From Phycisphaerae bacterium (lineage in GTDB: Bacteria > Planctomycetota > Phycisphaerae > UBA1845): a stretch of DNA of 64,000 nucleotides. A model generated the notes under the pieces. It was not told where the DNA came from, made no database searches, and saw only the letters and a list, made by a program, of their open reading frames with translations. A program made the translations under genes and the position numbers. Positions 25,036 to 33,483 of this stretch are shown here, in pieces. The stretch covers positions 667,457 to 731,456 of the forward strand of contig JAJDEB010000023.1 in the NCBI GenBank assembly GCA_029260015.1. The letters are read 5' to 3'. Each line of letters starts with the position of its first letter. The stretch's first letter is position 1.

Positions 25036-25962
25036 ATGGGTATTCACATCGGTGCACAACCCAATCCAATTCGCAAACACCAACAGTTGAAGGATCCCCA
25101 ACCCCTTCAAAGCAAGTCAGTCGCAACCAAGATCGCCAAGAAGAATAACCGCACGATCGAAGAACAGATTGTACACGCGGATAATCTCACGCTCATGCAA
25201 TCGATGCCTGACGAAACCATCGATCTGATCTACGTCGATCCACCATTTATGACCAATACGACCCGGGCAACGACCAACGGGCCAAATTACAACGACAAGT
25301 GGGCGGGCGGCATCGAGCAATACCGCGAATTCATCAAGGTTCGTCTGATCGAAATGCATCGCTTGCTGCGAAACACAGGAACCATCTACGTCCACGTCGA
25401 TCCAAGGGTCGCCCATCATGTGCGGCTATTGCTCGACGAGGTCTTCGGCGTCGAAAGCTTCCTCAACGAGATCATCTGGAGTTATCGAACCGGCGGGGTT
25501 TCAGCGAAGTGGTTTAGCCGCAAGCACGACACGATCCTGGCGTACGCAAAATGCATGGGCAAGCACACCTTCAACACTCAGCGAAGTGGCACCTACCGCA
25601 CCGATGGGCTGAAGCACGACGAATCAGGGCGTCCCTTCAAGCAGACGAAAAAGGGGCGACTCTATTTTCACCAGGACGGACCGGTCGTCACGGATGTCTG
25701 GGATATCCCGTTTCTATCGACGGTTTCTCTGGAGAGAACAGGGTATCCCACGCAAAAGCCGGAAGCCCTCTTGGAAAGAATCATCCGAGCCAGCAGCCGT
25801 TCCGGTGACATGATCGCCGACTTTTTTTGCGGGAGCGGAACAACCTTGGCGGTGGCCAAACGAATGAATAGAAAATGGCTTGGTTGCGATGCCAGCCCGG
25901 ATGCAGTAGAAATTGCCCAAGCCCGACTTGACCGCATTAAAATCGCGGTTGAAACGGCTTAA
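25036..25962 (+). CDS. Orphan beta-class DNA N4-cytosine/N6-adenine methyltransferase
   Basis: From the ATG at 25036 the protein has 308 residues; a TTG at 24985 would add 17. Motif IV DPPF (68-71) precedes motif I FCGSGTT (264-270), the order of beta-class enzymes such as RsrI, HinfI and CcrM. VHADNLTLMQSMPDETIDLIYVDPPF and the TQKPEALLERII block before motif I are typical. The middle (about 150-240) is the likely target-recognition part. No restriction endonuclease, specificity subunit or phage gene is near, so it is an orphan that may mark DNA for regulation or protection. The recognition sequence cannot be read. The N-terminal 40 residues are basic and without a clear fold. Confidence 0.87.
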   Translation: MGIHIGAQPNPIRKHQQLKDPQPLQSKSVATKIAKKNNRTIEEQIVHADNLTLMQSMPDETIDLIYVDPPFMTNTTRATTNGPNYNDKWAGGIEQYREFIKVRLIEMHRLLRNTGTIYVHVDPRVAHHVRLLLDEVFGVESFLNEIIWSYRTGGVSAKWFSRKHDTILAYAKCMGKHTFNTQRSGTYRTDGLKHDESGRPFKQTKKGRLYFHQDGPVVTDVWDIPFLSTVSLERTGYPTQKPEALLERIIRASSRSGDMIADFFCGSGTTLAVAKRMNRKWLGCDASPDAVEIAQARLDRIKIAVETA

Positions 25963-26132
25963 GGCGAGATGACAATTCTGGACAAACCGCCCCTTGTTGT
26001 GAGAACCCCAAGTCAACAGACGGCGGTCATTGACGACCTTCCCAATGGGCAATAGCATCCGTCTCTCACCTGTTTTCGAGGCTGGCGTCGTGCTCGTCGC
26101 CTACGAGTGAGGCGTAGCTGAGAATATCCCCG

Positions 26133-26972
26133 GTGTATGCCATAATCTCTGACATTCACGGTAACTACGAAGCGCTGCAGGCGGTGTTGAAAGAAATCGA
26201 CCGCCGCAACGTGAAGCAGATTTACTGCCTGGGCGACGTCATCGGATACGGTGCCAGCCCCAAACAGTGCATCGATACAGTGATGGACCGATGCGAAGCC
26301 GTGGTCTGTGGAAACCATGACCACGCGGTCTTCTACGAACCCTCGAACTTCAACGTCAGCGCCGAGCGAGCGTGCTATTGGACGCGGCAGGTCTTTGAGG
26401 ACGAACCCAAAAAATCGCTGCGCGACCGCCGATGGGAGTTTCTGGGCAAGCTGCCCATCCGTCACGATGCCAAAGATATCCTGATGGTTCACGCGTCACC
26501 GCGCCGGCCAGTCAACGAATATCTTTTTGCCGAAGACGTATTTACGAATCCGACAAAAATCCTCGCGAACTTCGATCGACTCGAAGAGCGGCACATGGCC
26601 TGCGTGGTTGGCCATACCCATGTGCCAGGCGTGTTCTTAGATGACCCCTACTTTGATCCACCGGGCGAACTTCGCGAGCCATGTTTTTATACGATCACGG
26701 AAGAAGAGAAAGCCATCATCAACATCGGCAGCGTCGGGCAACCGCGCGATCGCGATGTGCGGGCGTGTTTCGTGATCGTCCATGAGAAGGGTGAAAAAGT
26801 TCCGTATCCGCAAGACGTGGGACCGGGCGACATCTCTCCGGACGAAGAAGGATATGTCGGAACGTTGGAGTTTATCCGCGTTGAATACGACATCCAAAAA
26901 GCCGTGCAGAAAGCACTGGATACACCAGAGTTGGATGACTTTCTCGGTCTTCGTCTTTTGGAAGGACGTTGA
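26133..26972 (+). CDS. Metallophosphoesterase, YfcE/protein-phosphatase-like
   Basis: The 279-residue protein shows the full calcineurin-like metal site: DIHGN (7-11), GD in CLGDVIGYG (32-40), GNHDH (60-64), MVHASPR and VVGHTHVP. The single-domain layout with IGYGASPKQCID fits the predicted phosphodiesterase/phosphatase group of bacterial and archaeal YfcE-like enzymes. A C-terminal extension of about 60 residues follows INIGSVGQPRDRD, which completes the fold. Start is GTG. Substrate unknown; both nucleotidase and protein phosphatase activity occur in relatives. It lies between the methyltransferase and yidC without overlap. Confidence 0.88.
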   Translation: MYAIISDIHGNYEALQAVLKEIDRRNVKQIYCLGDVIGYGASPKQCIDTVMDRCEAVVCGNHDHAVFYEPSNFNVSAERACYWTRQVFEDEPKKSLRDRRWEFLGKLPIRHDAKDILMVHASPRRPVNEYLFAEDVFTNPTKILANFDRLEERHMACVVGHTHVPGVFLDDPYFDPPGELREPCFYTITEEEKAIINIGSVGQPRDRDVRACFVIVHEKGEKVPYPQDVGPGDISPDEEGYVGTLEFIRVEYDIQKAVQKALDTPELDDFLGLRLLEGR

Positions 26973-27165
26973 ATTCGCCGCGGTATGCCGCTGCAAATGG
27001 CGCGATCGGTTGGCTGAATTCATCCGTTGTTGCCAAAATCGTCCATTGCTGAAGGAACTTCGAACAACATCACTCAGGTGAAGATAACGGAACGAATCAC
27101 GTTGGCGCGCCGGTTCGTTCCCATTTGCCTGCAACATTACTTCATCAAGACTGCACCTAAAACAT

Positions 27166-29256
27166 ATGGAAAACAAGAATTTCTTGAGGGCATTATTCTG
27201 GGCACTGCTGTTCTTTCTGGCGTGGCAAATGATTGCCGTTCGCATTTGGCCACCCGTCAAACCAACAGCATCTGATTCCGACAGTGGAGCAACCGCCGAC
27301 GGTACGCCCGCATCCATTTCAACCAATGGAACGGAGTCGACCAATGGGGCGCAAGATGTCCCTGCGGGTGACGTTGCAACAAACAACAACGCATCCAACG
27401 GTGCATTCAGTGCCCAAGGAACAGACGCATCCGAAACCGTTGTCCTCGGATCTACGGAAGGCGGCGAGAAAAGCCCGTTCAGGATGCGACTCAAGCTGTC
27501 GAATCAAGGTGCGTCCATTTCCACAGCGACACTCAGCGACCATTGGAAGAAAGGCGACGCCACCAAGAATTACATTTTGCTCGCGCCACTGCATCGCGAG
27601 CGTGGCAATCCGTGGAAATCGCTAACGCTCGACCGCATCACCATCGATGGCGAACACCGCGTGGACATGCGCAGCCTGAAATGGACCGCAGAAAAACGCG
27701 AGGAGAACAATGGCGAATCGGCCGTATTCACTGCCACCGTCAATGCCGGCGACTCTCCGGTTCTTAAACTGACGCGTACCTTCACCCTACCCATCCAAGC
27801 CGCCGAAACCCTGCGCAGCGATCTTCAAATTAAACTCGAAATCGAAAACGTCTCCGCCCAATCGCATAACGTGATCGTGGTCGAACGCGGACCGATCGGA
27901 CTGCTTTCGCAAGGTACCTTCATGCCTGACCAAAAGGTCTACGCGGCATGGCGATCCGAAGGCTTGATCGAACTCGAGGCCATGATCTTCAAGGAAATCG
28001 GCAAGAGCAAGGAATACAGCCTCTACGCAGCCGACAAGCAGCCCGGCGAATCACTGGAATGGTATGCGGGCGGCAACCTGTTCTTTACCTGCACGATTTG
28101 CCCAGTGGACGCGGAAGGCAAAGCCCAGAACGGATCGGTGGCCCAGGTCCAGGGGATCGATCTCGATGGCGACGCCGCGACGGGCGAAGACGTCACCACC
28201 GAAGTCTCCTCCATTCAGCATTCGATCGCACCGGGTGATTCCAAAACGCTAAGGCAAGCCGTTTATCTCGGGTCGAAAAATCGCGAAGCGTTCAGCCACC
28301 CGAGCAACTCCGATTACCTAAGTCGCGACTACATGCAGCAAATCAAGGAAGGGTATGGCTCGTGTACGTTTAGCGCCCTGACCGACCTGATGATCATACT
28401 CTTGAATTGGCTTTACACGATCACCGGCAACTTTGGCGTGGCGATTATTTGTTTGGTGGCGTTGGTGCGCACGCTGCTACACCCGATCACCAAAAAGACG
28501 CAGGTCAACATGGTCCGCATGCAACAAAGCATGGGGGCTTTACAGCCCAAGATGGAAGAGATCAAGAAGCGTCATGCCGGTGACAACGCGAAGATTCAGC
28601 AGGAAATCATGAAGCTGTATCGCGAAGAGGGCGTCAATCCGATGGGACAGATGCTCGGCTGCCTACCGATGTTTTTGCAGATGCCGATCTGGGTGGCGCT
28701 GTATTCAAGCCTCCGCAACAACGTGGCGATGCGCGGTGAACCGTTTGTCCTCTGGATCACCGACCTGACGACAGCCGACTGTTTCTACCACTTCAGCAAA
28801 CCGATCAACGTTCCGCTGATGGGCGAAATGACCTGCTTCCACCTGCTGCCAATCCTCGTAGGCGTGATGATGTTCGCCCAACAAAAGTTAATGCCGCGCC
28901 CCAAACCCGACCCCAACGTCAAGAAAACACCGCAAGCAGAACAAGCCGAACAAATGCAAAAGATCATGCCCTACATGTCGTTCATCATGATCTTCCTGTT
29001 CTACAAATTCCCCAGCGGCTTGAACCTATACATCATGACCAGTTCACTAGTAGGCGCAGCCGAGCAAGTCTACATCCGCAAGCACATCAAAAAGAAAGAC
29101 CTCGAACCACCAAAGGGAGGCTCCGGACCCGCAATGGGCAAGGGCCCCAAAAAACCAAAAGCCGGTGGCCCATCGTTCCTGCAAAAACTGCAACAAAAAG
29201 CAGAGGATGCCCAAAAACAAGCCAAGCAACGCAGCGGCAAGAAAGATCGCAGGTAG
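27166..29256 (+). CDS. yidC: Membrane protein insertase YidC
   Basis: The 696-residue protein inserts and folds inner-membrane proteins, alone or with SecYEG. An N-terminal TM anchor (FLRALFWALLFFLAWQMIAV) is followed by a Thr/Asn/Ser-rich linker, a large periplasmic beta-supersandwich domain (about 90-380), and the conserved Oxa1-type core with NWLYTITGNFGVAIICLVALVRTLLHP, the cytosolic coiled region with MQQSMGALQPKMEEIKKRH, and LGCLPMFLQMPIWVALY. The tail is Lys/Gln/Pro-rich and would bind the ribosome. It is not beside rnpA or rpmH, unlike in many bacteria. It is somewhat longer than the E. coli protein (548 residues), through linker and tail. Confidence 0.96.
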   Translation: MENKNFLRALFWALLFFLAWQMIAVRIWPPVKPTASDSDSGATADGTPASISTNGTESTNGAQDVPAGDVATNNNASNGAFSAQGTDASETVVLGSTEGGEKSPFRMRLKLSNQGASISTATLSDHWKKGDATKNYILLAPLHRERGNPWKSLTLDRITIDGEHRVDMRSLKWTAEKREENNGESAVFTATVNAGDSPVLKLTRTFTLPIQAAETLRSDLQIKLEIENVSAQSHNVIVVERGPIGLLSQGTFMPDQKVYAAWRSEGLIELEAMIFKEIGKSKEYSLYAADKQPGESLEWYAGGNLFFTCTICPVDAEGKAQNGSVAQVQGIDLDGDAATGEDVTTEVSSIQHSIAPGDSKTLRQAVYLGSKNREAFSHPSNSDYLSRDYMQQIKEGYGSCTFSALTDLMIILLNWLYTITGNFGVAIICLVALVRTLLHPITKKTQVNMVRMQQSMGALQPKMEEIKKRHAGDNAKIQQEIMKLYREEGVNPMGQMLGCLPMFLQMPIWVALYSSLRNNVAMRGEPFVLWITDLTTADCFYHFSKPINVPLMGEMTCFHLLPILVGVMMFAQQKLMPRPKPDPNVKKTPQAEQAEQMQKIMPYMSFIMIFLFYKFPSGLNLYIMTSSLVGAAEQVYIRKHIKKKDLEPPKGGSGPAMGKGPKKPKAGGPSFLQKLQQKAEDAQKQAKQRSGKKDRR

Positions 29257-29312
29257 TTTCTCGTATGTTGCCAATTGCTCACAAAGGGTGGCCCGGGTCC
29301 TTTGAAGGGTGG

Positions 29313-29332
29313 CCCACCTCTTCAGAGGTGGG
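29313..29332. repeat. Perfect hairpin after yidC
   Basis: CCCACCTCT at 29313-29321 and AGAGGTGGG at 29324-29332 form a perfect palindromic stem 57 bases after the yidC stop. There is no T-run, so it may be a processed or Rho-linked 3' end or part of a repeat element ending in the adjacent 113-bp copy. Confidence 0.6.
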
Positions 29333-29445
29333 GGAGGCGATGTTCATCGCCATATTGCCCGCGAGAATTTCACCAGCCCCGCCGGACATCGCAACAGATT
29401 CGCAAAAAAGTAATGGGCGTCAGCGTTCGACTTCGAGAACACCCG
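29333..29445. repeat. 113-bp direct repeat, copy 1
   Basis: Matches 29853-29965 in the same orientation and over the same length with 8 mismatches that I count by eye (about 93 percent identity), no gaps. It ends at the base before the stop codon of the membrane-protein gene between the copies. No open frame in it has a recognisable product. Confidence 0.85.
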
Positions 29446-29817
29446 TTACGATCCACGTTTCGCAGGACGAGGCAAGAGCGATAAGAATGACGTCATCAAA
29501 GCGCCGACCACAAAAAAGGTTACGATGCGCCATTCATCGTGCGAATCAATAGGCCAAATCGGCCAAAACAATATCTTGAAGAGTGGGAAGCAGGTCACAA
29601 TGGCATTGAATACCAATCCGTGAATCAATCGACGCCATACCACAGCCTGACTAATGACTATTGGGCCCAACATCACAATGACAAACCAGAAGACAAAAGT
29701 GCCAATACCAGCAAAAAGCAAGAATAAGCCTGCCGCAATAGCTACCAAAATGGTAGCAAGCATGCTCCATAGTCTCTTCACATAATCATTTTCACGTAAA
29801 AAGTCTTCCGAATTCAT
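29446..29817 (-). CDS. Small membrane protein between two direct repeats
   Basis: A 123-residue protein with about four hydrophobic segments: TILVAIAAGLFLLFAGIG, FVFWFVIVMLGPIVISQAVV, LVFNAIVTCFPLFKILFWPI and IVTFFVVGALMTSFLSLL. I do not recognise a family. The charged start MNSEDFLREND would be cytosolic. The gene fills the space between two 113-bp direct repeats: its stop touches copy 1 and its start lies 36 bp from copy 2. That arrangement suggests insertion or duplication as a unit. It is probably real because of the clean membrane topology, but it has no ribosome site of note. Confidence 0.55.
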   Translation of the reverse strand: MNSEDFLRENDYVKRLWSMLATILVAIAAGLFLLFAGIGTFVFWFVIVMLGPIVISQAVVWRRLIHGLVFNAIVTCFPLFKILFWPIWPIDSHDEWRIVTFFVVGALMTSFLSLLPRPAKRGS

Positions 29818-29852
29818 GATTGGCCCTACCCACTAGCGATCAACTATGTCCA

Positions 29853-29965
29853 GGAGGCGATGATCGTCACCATATTGCCCGCGAGAATTTCACCAGCCCC
29901 GCCGGACATCGTAACAGAGTCGCCAAAAAGTAATGGGCGACAGCGTTCGGCTTCGAGAACACCCG
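29853..29965. repeat. 113-bp direct repeat, copy 2
   Basis: Second copy of the repeat at 29333-29445, 520 bp away start to start. It is followed by a separate hairpin at 29996-30016. Confidence 0.85.
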
Positions 29966-29995
29966 ATTGGCGCAGCGATTCTTATCATCGTCTAC

Positions 29996-30016
29996 CCCAT
30001 GTTCAAATAACATGGG
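29996..30016. repeat. Perfect 8-bp hairpin
   Basis: CCCATGTT (29996-30003) and AACATGGG (30009-30016) pair around a 5-base loop, directly before the 3' end of the minus-strand gene at 30046. No T-run on either side. Confidence 0.5.
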
Positions 30017-30045
30017 CCACCCGTCGAAGAACCCGAGCTGGCATG

Positions 30046-30600
30046 CTACATGTTCTCCCTAGAATTGACTGGGTAGATTTCAGACGGGTCAGGATCCGGC
30101 CCTTCGCACGAAAGCAGATCAGTGCATAACTTAGGCGAGAGTGTATCGTACTCGGAATCGCCAAGCTTCAAATAAGCGTCCTTTTCATGAACGATGCTAA
30201 CAAACCACGGAGTTCCATCAGGCCGCAATAAACACAAATCTTCTGGCCAATCAGGCTGCAGCCAATCCCATATGCACCTCTGTTGATTCACTAACATTTC
30301 TGCGACACTTGGATTGAACTGATAGTACCTTTGCGATATCGCTCTATGGTTTTCCTCCGTCTTTTGCGAAGGGAATACCTGAGTACCGGGCCATCGCAAA
30401 TCTCGCCGCTCAAATAAAAACCAAGGTTCTAGGTTTACCAACAGTTGAAAGCAATCTAAATGCGAAGCTATCTGTGTCCGAAACACCAATAGCAACGTAG
30501 TTGCATCTCGTAGCCCGGCCTTTAGCACAGATTCAAGGTTCCGCCCCATGTACTCGGAATCAATTGTATATATTTTGCGATTTACCATTGCCACACTCAT
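30046..30600 (-). CDS. Conserved hypothetical protein
   Basis: The 184-residue soluble protein has no signal peptide. Its C-terminal half (RCIWDWLQPDWPEDLCLLRPDGTPWFVSIVHEKDAYLKL, seen as a block around residues 108-147) looks like a conserved fold I have seen in uncharacterised bacterial proteins, but I cannot name a function. An ATG four codons downstream (30588) is an equal start candidate. The gene is 29 bp downstream of the sugar kinase-like gene on the same strand and could be read through from it. Confidence 0.6.
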   Translation of the reverse strand: MSVAMVNRKIYTIDSEYMGRNLESVLKAGLRDATTLLLVFRTQIASHLDCFQLLVNLEPWFLFERRDLRWPGTQVFPSQKTEENHRAISQRYYQFNPSVAEMLVNQQRCIWDWLQPDWPEDLCLLRPDGTPWFVSIVHEKDAYLKLGDSEYDTLSPKLCTDLLSCEGPDPDPSEIYPVNSRENM

Positions 30601-30629
30601 TGATAAACCGGATGAACCTGGACAGCCAA

Positions 30630-31808
30630 CTATTTTTTGATTGGCTCGTTGGCAGATGCAGCGGCAACTGCAGCGCCGATGGCTGGAGCGGCTCTTAGTC
30701 TTGAGGCTTTGACTAGATTTGGGTTGAGTTGGCCTTTTGGTGCGTAGGCTTCGATCAACTCGTTGTTCTTTGATTCGCTGATGAATGCGGCTAGGTATTT
30801 GGCGATTCGCTTCAACAGGTCTAAATTGCCACTTGGTTGACTGCAGATTTGGCCGAGGCGTTGGCCGATGATGACGCGATCGACTTTGGTGCCGCGATAC
30901 GGGTGATCGGCGTTTAGTGCCGCGTAGGCTTCGCCGCGATCAGTTAGGTTGGGGCGGCCCGTTGTGATGGTTTGCAATCGCTCGAAGATCAACTCTGCGG
31001 CTAACATCGCCACCGACTCCATCCACGACATTGCGATCGGTTGGCCGTTTGCTGCATCGACTTCCGGATACTTCGCACTTGCCTCCGAAGGATGGCCAAC
31101 GAGTCGATGGTATGTTTCGTTCATCGACTTGGCAGACACTAATTTCTCAAACGTTGGACCAAAGCTTGACGCGACCTGCCACGCTTTTTGAATCCAGCTT
31201 GCGGCTTCGTCGAAGGTGACTAGTTTGCCCTTGAGCTTCATTGCGTCGGCGATGCCGGTCCCTGCTCCCATGTAGTACGCGTTGTCCACGTCGCGAAAGA
31301 GTCCGTCGCTGGCGTACTCTTCGCCGATTCCGCAATAGTCGGCGTCGCTGCCGAGGGCTGCGATTGGGGCGGCTAACTTGATGCCTGCCGCTTCCAGTTT
31401 GGATTCCAGTTGTTCGAGGTACTTGGGTAGACGCGGTCCGTTGTTGATCACCACGATGCCGCGTTTGCCGGGTGACTTCAAGCCGGGCATCCCCACGCCG
31501 ATTTGAACGGGCCCTCTCGATGAGGCGCTATTGACGACTTCTGCAATGGCTTCAAACGCCGCTTCGATCCACTTGTCGGCTTGCTGCTTCTCTGTGGGTT
31601 TGATTTCGAGGGCGTTTTGGTCGCGTTCGCTTAACTGTTGCGGGACTGGTACTGGCACAAAACCTTCCACGCGTTCGTACACGCGGCTGGCCGATGCTTT
31701 CCCGAGTTCGAATTGGCGCTCGTCGCCAACCTGACGCGCGATCACTTCGTGCGCTTTGATTTCCGTCGCGCCGCCATCCACACCTATAAGAAGAGTATTG
31801 TCCGACAT
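30630..31808 (-). CDS. ASKHA-fold sugar kinase-like ATPase (BadF/ROK-like)
   Basis: The real start is the ATG at 31808; the frame runs 75 codons further up, but that part is Arg/Pro-rich shadow inside the glycosyltransferase gene. The 392-residue product begins LLIGVDGGATEIKAHEV, a phosphate-1 loop of the actin-like ATPase fold, and shows IGVGMPGLKSPGKRGIVV, AALGSDADYCGIGEEY and YYMGAGTGIADAMK, which match the phosphate-2 and adenosine regions. Members phosphorylate sugars such as N-acetylglucosamine. It follows the double glycosyltransferase by 8 bp, so both belong to one operon, probably for a surface sugar. Substrate not known. Confidence 0.78.
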   Translation of the reverse strand: MSDNTLLIGVDGGATEIKAHEVIARQVGDERQFELGKASASRVYERVEGFVPVPVPQQLSERDQNALEIKPTEKQQADKWIEAAFEAIAEVVNSASSRGPVQIGVGMPGLKSPGKRGIVVINNGPRLPKYLEQLESKLEAAGIKLAAPIAALGSDADYCGIGEEYASDGLFRDVDNAYYMGAGTGIADAMKLKGKLVTFDEAASWIQKAWQVASSFGPTFEKLVSAKSMNETYHRLVGHPSEASAKYPEVDAANGQPIAMSWMESVAMLAAELIFERLQTITTGRPNLTDRGEAYAALNADHPYRGTKVDRVIIGQRLGQICSQPSGNLDLLKRIAKYLAAFISESKNNELIEAYAPKGQLNPNLVKASRLRAAPAIGAAVAAASANEPIKK

Positions 31809-31816
31809 GGTGATTG

Positions 31817-33412
31817 CTACTTGCTCTTGTTGAGTTGCTGCCGGCGGTGAATCGCTTCCAGCCGGGTATGGTCCTTGGCGTTGTTGTTGCGGGCGATCGT
31901 GACGGGGTCGATGTTGTGATCGGTTCCGCCGCTGTGGCGAATGACTTCGTAGATCGGATCCCATACGCGGCCAATGATGTAGCGCTCGGCGATGCGATTG
32001 ACCAGATCGTAATCCTCGCCGTAATTGCGACATTCGTTGTCATCATTGACACCGAACCAACCGGCATCGGCGATGACCTTGATGTGCGCCGCACGCGGTG
32101 CGCCGGCTCCCCCGATTCGCAGGAGGTTGTTGCGCCCGTTGTCTGCCGTCCATTCACCGTGCGTCACTACCGGAACGTTTTCATCTCGAGTGACCTTGCC
32201 GGTTTTTTCGTCGAGTACCGAGACTTCGTACGAACCGACGACCATACCGATTGCCGGGTCCGAATCGAAGACGGCCAGCAGCTTCTCGACCGCATCGGGT
32301 TTGAGCCGATCGTCCGAATCTAGCTGCACATAGTACATGCCATTGGCGGCTGCTATACCGGTGTTCAAACACAACCCAAGGTTATTGATGTCCACAACGA
32401 TCAACTGCACCGGCGGTTTGCTGGCGTCGAACTTGTCACCACCGTCCATGTACTGCTTGACGGCTGGTATGGTTGGATCGTTGTCGCCACCGTTGACTAC
32501 GATGACGGTTTCGACGCGCTGATCGGTTTGGGTCTGCACGCTTTCGATTGCTCTGCCGATGAACTCCGGACGATTGTTGACCGGAATAACGACGCTTGCG
32601 ATGCAGTCCTTCGCGTGTTCAGGCTTTTCACCATTGGCGTAAACGGGTCGAACGTGGGCACCCGGTTCGAGATACGCACCGATTCGTTTCAGATGACCGT
32701 TCAGCGCGTTCTCCATTTCGAGCTGGCTGCCCTTGTCTTCCATCAGATAGTCGAAGACGTTGTGCGCTTGCGGCGGAGCAGCCACCGTATAAAGCGAACC
32801 GGCATAACGATTGCCAATATGGGCAACGCGCTTGTTTTCAGAAATCTTCAAACGCAGGTCGTAAACGTCAGCCGCGTTAAACGATTCGTCATAGCCACCG
32901 CATTCACGCATCGCTGCGGTTCGATACAAAATCGCCTGACCCATGTCCTCCCCGTCGCGCACACGACCAGGATGCCAGTCAGCCAGCTTGATCTCGTGAC
33001 GTTTACCGTCGCTTTCAACACGATCGTAATCGGCGTACACCAGATCCATCGGGTTCAAACGCGTGGCGGCCATCACCATCGTTTGGACAGCCGACTTGGT
33101 CAGCGTGATGCATTGCATCTCGTTGTACACGGCGAGCACAAAGTCAGTATCACACGATTTCAAAGCGGCGTTGTACATCGCAGCCCGATTCTTGAATCGA
33201 TCGGCGATATGGGTCACGCGGCTCGTATCGGAAAGGTTTAATTCGAGTTTGCAATCGGGTCCGCGACCATCAACGAGCACGACCCGGACGTCGGGCTGAT
33301 CCTGCCGCAAAGCCGATTCAATCGAATCGCACAGGGCGGACGCCTCGTAGGGGAGCTTGTCAGTGATCGCCATGACGATCGAAACGCTGGATTTCTTAAA
33401 TTTCTCAGGCAT
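31817..33412 (-). CDS. Glycosyltransferase with two GT2-type domains
   Basis: The 531-residue cytosolic protein holds two GT-A folds in tandem. The first (about 8-250) starts SVSIVMAITDKLP and has degenerate metal motifs (VYADYDR near 125). The second (about 270-510) starts ASVVIPVNNRPEFIGRAIESV and has a full DSDD (365-368) for metal and nucleotide-sugar binding, and GEDYDLVNRI further on. The first domain may bind acceptor or be inactive. Such two-domain enzymes often build polysaccharides with alternating sugars. It is followed by the sugar kinase-like gene 8 bp later and is divergent from a double GNAT gene across 71 bp, so all three may serve one glycan pathway. Confidence 0.87.
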   Translation of the reverse strand: MPEKFKKSSVSIVMAITDKLPYEASALCDSIESALRQDQPDVRVVLVDGRGPDCKLELNLSDTSRVTHIADRFKNRAAMYNAALKSCDTDFVLAVYNEMQCITLTKSAVQTMVMAATRLNPMDLVYADYDRVESDGKRHEIKLADWHPGRVRDGEDMGQAILYRTAAMRECGGYDESFNAADVYDLRLKISENKRVAHIGNRYAGSLYTVAAPPQAHNVFDYLMEDKGSQLEMENALNGHLKRIGAYLEPGAHVRPVYANGEKPEHAKDCIASVVIPVNNRPEFIGRAIESVQTQTDQRVETVIVVNGGDNDPTIPAVKQYMDGGDKFDASKPPVQLIVVDINNLGLCLNTGIAAANGMYYVQLDSDDRLKPDAVEKLLAVFDSDPAIGMVVGSYEVSVLDEKTGKVTRDENVPVVTHGEWTADNGRNNLLRIGGAGAPRAAHIKVIADAGWFGVNDDNECRNYGEDYDLVNRIAERYIIGRVWDPIYEVIRHSGGTDHNIDPVTIARNNNAKDHTRLEAIHRRQQLNKSK

Positions 33413-33483
33413 AGATCGGAAACTTTTATTCGATTATGGTTATTTAATCCACCACTTGGAAACAACTGAGGCATGATCGTGGC

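Noticed and set aside
31809..32033. N-terminal extension of the sugar kinase-like frame
   Set aside because: Arg/Pro-rich shadow inside the glycosyltransferase gene; the kinase fold starts exactly at the later ATG.
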